Below, one piece after another: positions 31,736-36,468 of a stretch of DNA of 36,468 nucleotides. This DNA comes from Propionibacteriaceae bacterium (GTDB lineage: Bacteria > Actinomycetota > Actinomycetes > Propionibacteriales > Propionibacteriaceae): NCBI GenBank assembly GCA_031272195.1, contig JAISUF010000149.1, positions 1 through 36,468 on the forward strand. The letters are read 5' to 3'. The translations under genes were made by a program, and so were the position numbers. Every line of letters starts with the position of its first letter. Position 1 is the first letter of the stretch. A model generated the notes under the pieces. That model worked only from the letters and a program-made list of their open reading frames with translations. It had not been told where the DNA came from and made no database searches.

Positions 31736-33205
31736 ATGGCGAATCCGTTCGTCCCGGAGCGCCACGACCCGTTGGGGCCGGGCACTCTGGGACGCCGCTT
31801 GGTGGTGCGCACCACTCTCCTGGTGGTGTTGAGCACGGTCGTGCTCGGCGCGTTCTTCATCCTGTCGAGTTTTCAGATTTTGCAGAACGAGCTGGACGCC
31901 CGCTTGGTGTCGTCGCTCGCCCGCGGCGGCGGCATGAATCCGGCCGAGAAGTTCCCCACCAACGAGGGCACCCCCTTGTCCATCTTCACGCCGCGCAACT
32001 CCGATCAGCTTTTCGTCTACCCCTCAACCGTGTCCGACGCGGCTAGGAACGCGGTGTTGGACGCCTGCGCCAAGTCCTCGGGGCCGATGAGCCTGCAAGT
32101 CGAGGGTTTGGGGCTCTACCGCGTCTATTGCCAGTTGCAGCCGCAGGTCAACGTGGTCGGCCTGCCGTATTCGGAGGTTGTCAATCCGCTGCGCTCGCAG
32201 GGCGTCTTCATCTTGATGTTCATCGCGGCCGTCAGCCTGGGCGCGTTCATGGGCGCCCGGAGCATCGTCACCAATAGTCTGCGGCCGTTGAACCGCCTGG
32301 CCGACACCGCTTCGGCGGTCGCCAAGCTGCCGTTGGCGACGGGTTCGGGCCAGGTGCCGGTGCGCGTCGCCGAGGATGATTTGGACGAGCGCTCGGAGAC
32401 TGGCCGGGTCGGCTTGGCGTTCAACCGGATGCTCGACCACGTGGAGCATGCTCTGGCGGCGCGGCATCGCAGCGAGACGAAGGTGCGCCAGTTCGTCGCC
32501 GACGCCTCGCACGAGTTGCGCAATCCGCTGGCGGCCATCCGGGGTTACGCCGAGTTGACCAGACGGGGGCGCGAGCAGCTCCCCGAGGACACTGCGCATG
32601 CTCTGGAGCGGATCGATTCGGAGTCGGAGCGGATGGGAGCACTGGTCGAGGACTTGCTGCTCTTGGCCCGCTTGGACAACCAGCCGGTGGTGGAGTCGCG
32701 GCCGGTCGATTTGACGCAGGTCGTGCTCAACGCCGTCTCGGACGCCCGGGTGGCCGGTCCGGAGCACCGTTGGACGCTGGATGTGCCGGACGGCGAGGTG
32801 GTCGTCTTGGGCGACGCTTTCCGCTTGCACCAGGTGGTGGCGAATCTGCTGGGCAACGCCCGCGTCCACACTCCTCCGGGCACGCATGTCGAGGCGCGCC
32901 TGCGGGTGGAGCAGGCCTCGTCGCTGGCCCCGGCCAGGGCGGTGGTCGAGGTTTGCGACGACGGCCCTGGCGTCCCCGAGCAGATCCGCGATTCGGTTTT
33001 CGAGCGTTTCACGCGGGCCGACGCCAGCCGCGTCCGCCAGGGGCAGGGTTCGAGCACGGGCCTCGGTTTGGCCATCGTGGCGGCTGTGACGCAGGCCCAC
33101 GGCGGCCAGGTTTCGTTGGACTCCAGCCCCGGCCGGACCTGTTTCCGGGTTGAGTTGCCCCTGCCCCCGTCCCCAACCCCAGTCGTCCCCGCTGCCCAGG
33201 CCTGA
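31736..33205 (+). CDS. sensor histidine kinase
   Basis: A 489-residue membrane kinase. Membrane helices at about 22-46 and 155-176 enclose a roughly 108-residue extracytoplasmic sensor loop with two cysteines (about C111 and C132) that could form a disulfide. A HAMP segment (about 176-240) leads to the HisKA domain with H259 in FVADASHELRNPLAAIRGY. The HATPase domain has N-box NLLGNARVHTP, G1 CDDGPGVP, F-box VFERFTRAD and G2 STGLGLAI. It has a Pro-rich tail. The organisation matches MprB/TrcS-type kinases. The stimulus is unknown; coupling to the preceding response regulator is clear from the 9-base spacing. Confidence 0.93.
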   Translation: MANPFVPERHDPLGPGTLGRRLVVRTTLLVVLSTVVLGAFFILSSFQILQNELDARLVSSLARGGGMNPAEKFPTNEGTPLSIFTPRNSDQLFVYPSTVSDAARNAVLDACAKSSGPMSLQVEGLGLYRVYCQLQPQVNVVGLPYSEVVNPLRSQGVFILMFIAAVSLGAFMGARSIVTNSLRPLNRLADTASAVAKLPLATGSGQVPVRVAEDDLDERSETGRVGLAFNRMLDHVEHALAARHRSETKVRQFVADASHELRNPLAAIRGYAELTRRGREQLPEDTAHALERIDSESERMGALVEDLLLLARLDNQPVVESRPVDLTQVVLNAVSDARVAGPEHRWTLDVPDGEVVVLGDAFRLHQVVANLLGNARVHTPPGTHVEARLRVEQASSLAPARAVVEVCDDGPGVPEQIRDSVFERFTRADASRVRQGQGSSTGLGLAIVAAVTQAHGGQVSLDSSPGRTCFRVELPLPPSPTPVVPAAQA

Positions 33206-33302
33206 GCCGGATCGGTCACGATGAAAGCGGCCATCCTCGGCAACCGCCGCGGCTGCACAGGCTTGGGCGCTTGTGCCGGGCCGCCCGAACAGTTGGCGCC
33301 TG

Positions 33303-33324
33303 TGGACTAAGTCAATGGACTAAG
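33303..33324. repeat. direct repeat upstream of phd-vapC
   Basis: TGGACTAAG occurs at 33303-33311 and 33316-33324, 13 bases apart, just upstream of the putative -10 (GAATCT, 33330-33335) of the toxin-antitoxin operon. Phd-family antitoxins repress their own promoters, so these could be operator half-sites. Confidence 0.4.
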
Positions 33325-33342
33325 GCTGAGAATCTCGACGTT

Positions 33343-33588
33343 GTGAAGAGTGTCAACATTAATGAGGCCAAGACACACCTATCGGCGCTGTTGGCCCAGG
33401 TCGCGACGGGGGAGTCGTTCGTCATCGCCAAGGCGGGGGCGCCTCTCGCCTTGGTCACGCCGTATTTCGAGGGACGGGGGCCGACGGAGCGGGTCGGTTT
33501 TCTGGAGGGCCGCGTGAGCGTGCCCGATGATTTCGACACGATGGGGTCCGACGTGATCGAAACGTGGTTCGACGGCGGTGTGCGGTGA
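33343..33588 (+). CDS. Phd/YefM-family antitoxin
   Basis: An 81-residue antitoxin. The N-terminal fold reads MKSVNINEAKTHLSALL then VATGESFVIAKAGAPLALV, the Phd/YefM DNA-binding dimer pattern. The C-terminal part, GFLEGRVSVPDDFDTM with a DVIETWF end, is the typical toxin-neutralising tail of antitoxins paired with PIN toxins. GTG 33343 starts the conserved region and lies seven bases after GAATCT, so the mRNA may be leaderless; no ribosome site is evident. It overlaps the toxin gene by 4 bases (GTGA). Confidence 0.88.
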   Translation: MKSVNINEAKTHLSALLAQVATGESFVIAKAGAPLALVTPYFEGRGPTERVGFLEGRVSVPDDFDTMGSDVIETWFDGGVR

Positions 33589-33980
33589 AGCTCCTGCTCG
33601 ACACGAATATGTTGTTGTTCGCCGCCGCCGGACAGCTTCCGGACGGTGTCGGGCCCTTGCTGGACGACAAGGACAACGACCTCTTCTTCTCGCCGGTCAG
33701 CCTGTGGGAGGTTGTGATCAAGAGCATGCTCGGTCGCGCCGATTTCGTCGTCGATCCGACGGCCTTGTATCAGGGCCTGTTGTCGGCGGGCTATCGCGAG
33801 CTGGCGGTCACAAGCCGCCACACGCTGCAAGTCGCCGTCCTGCCGCCGATCCACAACGACCCGTTCGACCGCCTCCTGGTGGCTCAAGCGATCGCCGAGG
33901 ACCTGACGCTGCTCACCGCCGATCAATCCCTGTCCGCCTACCCAGGCTCGATAATGGTCTTCCCCCGCCGCGCCAGGTGA
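33585..33980 (+). CDS. VapC-type PIN-domain toxin
   Basis: A 131-residue PIN-domain ribonuclease. The metal-binding acids are all present: D6 in LLLDTNMLL, E42 in SLWEVVIK, D95 in HNDPFDRLLVAQA and D113 in LTADQ. The SLWE and NDPFDRLL words are typical of the VapC subgroup partnered with Phd antitoxins. Such toxins cleave tRNA or rRNA; the target here is unknown. It is translationally coupled to the antitoxin. Confidence 0.9.
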   Translation: MKLLLDTNMLLFAAAGQLPDGVGPLLDDKDNDLFFSPVSLWEVVIKSMLGRADFVVDPTALYQGLLSAGYRELAVTSRHTLQVAVLPPIHNDPFDRLLVAQAIAEDLTLLTADQSLSAYPGSIMVFPRRAR

Positions 33981-34191
33981 GTGCTCACCCGATACCACGC
34001 CGCAAGGCATTCGCGGCGGCGCGGCCCGCAGTTGTCGTGCAAGCGGACAGCCTGTCCGGCCGTTCGACTCGGTGATCCTGTTAGCCTTGACGACCTTCGG
34101 CGCGCCCAGCTCCCTTCGTGTGGCGGTCGCCCCCTCGCCAAGCAACCAACCCCACCGCCACTAGCGGATTGAAACACCGCCAGTGTGAGGA
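33981..34191. other. gap after toxin-antitoxin module
   Basis: 211 bases without a protein-like frame. It has a compact palindrome CGGACAG-C-CTGTCCG (34044-34058), operator-like rather than terminator-like, and a lone GCGGATTGAAAC word. Confidence 0.4.
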
Positions 34192-34446
34192 GTGGGCCGT
34201 GATCGAGGGTTGGGGCTCCTCCCAGGCCCGTCGCCGTACCTGCTCGTCAAGGCCGACGACGTGGACGAGCTGCGACGGGCAGTCCTGCTGGTCGCCGACG
34301 CGGAGGGCGATGTCATCGTCTCGGAGTCTGGCCAGGGCGCGGGCACCGGGACGGTCGCGGACATGGTCCACCTGTACATGTTCGGAGACTCGCGGGAGAG
34401 TTCCGCAGCGCAAACATGGCTCCTGGAGAGGATGCGCCGATGCTAG
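34192..34446 (+). CDS. small uncharacterised protein, possibly 5'-truncated
   Basis: An 84-codon frame. From about residue 14 on it looks like real protein (SPYLLVKADDVDELRRAVLL, then EGDVIVSESGQG and an amphipathic C-terminus with HLYMFGDS), with good codon bias. The first 13 residues do not, and the neighbouring frame begins with a plausible MIEGWGSS, so a frameshift or misplaced start near 34220-34240 is possible. No known family recognised. Its stop overlaps the next small frame by 7 bases, as in a two-gene module. Confidence 0.4.
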   Translation: MGRDRGLGLLPGPSPYLLVKADDVDELRRAVLLVADAEGDVIVSESGQGAGTGTVADMVHLYMFGDSRESSAAQTWLLERMRRC

Positions 34447-34838
34447 AAGCGGCGGACGGCCCGTTCGAACAGTTCAAGGAGTTGGCCCAGCTCTCATGCC
34501 AGGAAGAAAAGCCGGGCGTTGACAAGGGGAGAGCGCCGCGCCTCCAAGGGCTGCAGCGCTCTCAAAACCCCACCTCTCGGCTGCGCGCGGCTGACATTGC
34601 GTGCTCCGGCTTCGGTGTCGATGGCTTGCGCCTCGCCTCGTCTCGGGGAAGGCGGTGTTGGTTCAGATGGCCCGCCGGACCCAGACAGCGCGAAGAAGGC
34701 AGAACGATCAGTGGAGGAAATACGGGGGCTCGCGATGGTCTTGCGACCTGCGGGCCCCGTTGGGTTAAGCGCGGTGGGTTCTTATCGAACGTCGAGTCAA
34801 GGTTGGGTCAGGCGCGGTTGGGTCTGCGCGTCGTCTAG
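34440..34838 (+). pseudogene. small ORF overlapping the preceding one, decayed tail
   Basis: ATG 34440 lies in the end of the previous frame. Only the first 30 or so codons (MLEAADGPFEQFKELAQLS and a charged stretch) look coding; the remaining 100 codons are low-complexity Arg/Gly-rich and resemble translated non-coding DNA. I read this as the 5' piece of a broken gene, or as a spurious frame. Confidence 0.25.
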
Positions 34839-35015
34839 GCAAGGTGGGGGCTGGCCCGTTGGGCATCGCTTTGGGGTGTTGACGTAGGCTGACGGTGGTG
34901 TTGCTGGCGGGCCTTGGGGGGCCGGCGGGGCTTGTCGGGGGTAGGCGCGGCTGGCGGGCTGGCAGGCGGGGATGGCTGGGTGGAAGCGGTTCCAAGGGGC
35001 GGCTTGAAAGGCAAT
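34600..35015. other. non-coding G-rich stretch
   Basis: No supported gene. The stretch from about 34790 is strongly G-rich on the plus strand, with repeated GGGG and GGC words, then changes abruptly to AT-rich sequence at about 35010. A TTGACG word at 34880-34885 could be a -35 element, but I see no associated gene. Confidence 0.35.
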
Positions 35016-35071
35016 ATCTAGATGTGAACTTAGATGTAACTCTAGATGATATCTAGATATCCAATCTAGAT
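35016..35071. promoter_or_regulatory. TCTAGAT palindrome cluster
   Basis: TCTAGAT occurs four times in 55 bases (35017-35023, 35041-35047, 35052-35058, 35065-35071), plus a degenerate TTAGAT at 35030-35035. The third copy lies inside a perfect 14-base palindrome GATATCTAGATATC (35048-35061). The tract is AT-rich in an otherwise very GC-rich window. It is about 215 bases upstream of the secreted-protein gene and looks like a multi-site operator. Confidence 0.6.
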
Positions 35072-35140
35072 ATTTGGGTAGAAACTATAGGGTTACGCAG
35101 ATCACCCTGGTTTGGCCCTTAGATTGGGGCTGCGAACCAC

Positions 35141-35213
35141 GTAGTCGGGGGGCAAATCCGACTAGAAGCCTAGCGTTCACTACTTAATTTGCCCCTGCGG
35201 TTGTAGTCGGAGG
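35141..35213. repeat. inverted and direct repeats upstream of secreted-protein gene
   Basis: GGGGCAAAT (35149-35157) and ATTTGCCCC (35187-35195) form a 9-bp inverted repeat with a 29-base loop. GTAGTCGG is present at 35141-35148 and 35203-35210, and its complement CCGACTA at 35158-35164. The unit GTAGTCGG(G/A)GG thus flanks a hairpin. Probably part of the promoter-regulatory region of the next gene. Confidence 0.5.
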
Positions 35214-35286
35214 CCGGATTGCACTACGTTAGTCGCAATTACGCGCGTCGCGTGTGGCGTGCGCCGATGACTGGGGAAGGGGTTCC

Positions 35287-36468
35287 ATGTCTACGAAAGT
35301 TCCCATGCTGTCGTGGTCAACGAAACATGAGAGGGGCCTGCGCCGGCTCCGCAAACCGCTAGCTTGGCTGGGGGCGTTCGCCACCGCAGTGGGCGTCTTC
35401 GCAGGGACAACCGCGCCCGCGCAAGCCCAGATCCCAGACAGCTCCCAACGGGTGTCGGAAGCCAGGTTCGATCCGAAGTTCTCCAATGAGTACGCTTCAA
35501 CGGGCATTGACTGGGGCAAGAAGGGCGACGGCCTCGAGGACTACGAAACCTCACGCCTCTGGATCACAGGATATTCCGGAGACGAGACAACCGGGACCAG
35601 CGATGGCAAGATCACATTGTCCGACGGCAGCACAACTGTGGTTGGCACGTGGGGCGGTTGGTTCTCGTCTGCGGTGGCAGGTGGGAACATTGTGAACTCC
35701 AGGCCGACTGCGGCCTGGGGTTGGTTTAATGCCGCGGATTCCTCGGACCGGGAGTCGACCAATACTGGAAGAGTTTGGAACAAGTCAGACATCACCCACG
35801 ACCCGACAACGGTGTCAGCGAACAGCGCCGCTGGCGATCAGGTTGGGTCTATCGGCATAGATGGCGGTGGGTACAATGATCCTGTAAAGTACCCCGAATA
35901 TGTCGGCAATGGCGCAGCGGCGTATTTTGAGCCATTCAACGACTATGGGCAGTATGCTCCAAATCCGGGAACCGCGCCGATCAACGGCAACTCTACCCTA
36001 GGCTCGGTGGACAGGAATGGGAATGTCGAGCCATCCGATGCTAAAGATCAGATCCCGGCTGCTTTCGGCGTGGATGCGGGCAGTGTGTGTGTCAACAACA
36101 TCCCCAAGGCCGGTGGTGGCTATGACACCGCCCCAGGCTATTGGTTCTTCGTCACGGAGATTCCGGCAGGTACGAGCTACAACAGCACTGGCTACGCGAA
36201 GGGCTTCTGGGTGCCGAGCTCGAACCTGGGAGCCATGAAGGGCTCCTTCAACGCATTCGGCTACCGCTGCGTTGGCGCTGCCCCCGACGCTTCCTATCGA
36301 CAGCAAGGATGGGCCGGCCTTGAGGTCTACCAGCGCACTGGCGAGCTGTACTTCATGAATGATCGCGGTGCCAACTTGGTCTCACCCAATCCGGCAGCAT
36401 GGACTAGCGAAACTACTTGGAACCACACTTGCCTAGGCGACGATGACACGTCTTCTGGTATCCGCTGC
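35287..36468 (+). CDS. secreted surface protein, 5' part, unknown family
   Basis: An open frame of 394 codons that runs off the window. ATG 35287 follows GGGAAGGGG at good spacing. A signal peptide is clear: a long basic n-region (KHERGLRRLRK), hydrophobic core WLGAFATAVGVFAG and a type I cleavage site after AQA at about residue 47. The mature part is rich in Gly, Ser, Thr, Asn, Asp and aromatic residues with few charged Lys, has four Cys, and contains repeated GWF/YWFF/GFWVP-like words (WGGWFSS, GYWFFVTEIPAG, GFWVPSS). This suits a cell-surface or wall-bound protein, possibly the head of a large adhesin or pilin-like protein, but I recognise no domain. GC and codon use (ACA, TCA, AAT, GGA) are clearly lower than in neighbouring genes, suggesting acquisition. 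Confidence 0.75.
   Translation, partial: MSTKVPMLSWSTKHERGLRRLRKPLAWLGAFATAVGVFAGTTAPAQAQIPDSSQRVSEARFDPKFSNEYASTGIDWGKKGDGLEDYETSRLWITGYSGDETTGTSDGKITLSDGSTTVVGTWGGWFSSAVAGGNIVNSRPTAAWGWFNAADSSDRESTNTGRVWNKSDITHDPTTVSANSAAGDQVGSIGIDGGGYNDPVKYPEYVGNGAAAYFEPFNDYGQYAPNPGTAPINGNSTLGSVDRNGNVEPSDAKDQIPAAFGVDAGSVCVNNIPKAGGGYDTAPGYWFFVTEIPAGTSYNSTGYAKGFWVPSSNLGAMKGSFNAFGYRCVGAAPDASYRQQGWAGLEVYQRTGELYFMNDRGANLVSPNPAAWTSETTWNHTCLGDDDTSSGIRC

Noticed and set aside
33221..33310. 29-codon plus-strand frame after the histidine kinase
   Set aside because: No ribosome site, no recognisable peptide, and its stop lies in the direct repeat before phd.
34162..34175. GCGGATTGAAAC, resembling the 3' end of many CRISPR repeats
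   Set aside because: It occurs once; no second copy with spacer spacing and no cas genes are present.

Overview
The window is a very GC-rich stretch of a bacterial chromosome. Codon use is strongly G/C-biased at third positions, GTG starts are frequent, and many genes begin directly after a TANNNT -10 box with no leader. Together with the actinobacterial flavour of the proteins (PH-domain membrane proteins, PhoP/PrrA-type two-component pair, DUF6382-FHA protein, SorC regulator, HNH protein), this points to an Actinomycetota member. Pta-AckA and the anaerobic-type glycerol-3-phosphate dehydrogenase GlpABC suggest a fermentative or facultatively anaerobic lifestyle. I cannot assign a genus. No rRNA, tRNA, insertion-sequence transposase or CRISPR array is visible.

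Layout. Positions 1-190 hold the 3' end of a galE-like epimerase. Positions 249-7785 are a co-directional, tightly packed envelope cluster: two bacterial PH-domain membrane proteins (YdbS/YdbT type), a TagE-like GT4 glycosyltransferase, a small C39-like cysteine-peptidase-fold protein in ATGA overlap with it, and two tandem paralogous polytopic O-antigen ligase/polymerase-like proteins. A convergent polyprenyl-phosphate sugar-1-phosphate transferase (7898-9382) completes what looks like a surface-glycopolymer locus. A REP-like hairpin (9483-9557) separates it from trxB and an HNH endonuclease. The central metabolic block is pta-ackA coupled to an SDR oxidoreductase, then a PlsC-like acyltransferase and a lipoprotein alpha-amylase.

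Positions 17541-23044 are more accessory: a sigma-region-4-like DNA-binding protein, a 575-bp gap with a strong 13-bp-stem hairpin, an AlbA_2/HATPase-like/winged-helix regulator with a palindromic operator on its -10 box, an anchored alpha/beta hydrolase, a CAD-type zinc alcohol dehydrogenase, and a MazF-like toxin with only a roughly 26-residue candidate antitoxin. A DUF6382-FHA protein with a short overlapping upstream ORF follows. Then come glpABC and a SorC-family regulator on the minus strand, with a second REP copy between glpA and the regulator.

The right end carries a response regulator/histidine kinase pair, a Phd-VapC toxin-antitoxin module, about 1.3 kb of poorly coding DNA with a striking cluster of TCTAGAT palindromes, and the start of a secreted protein of visibly lower GC that runs off the window. 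The most unusual points are the C39-like peptidase inside the glycopolymer operon, the miniature MazF partner, the TCTAGAT array, and the recurrent leaderless TAATCT-N6/7-start architecture.
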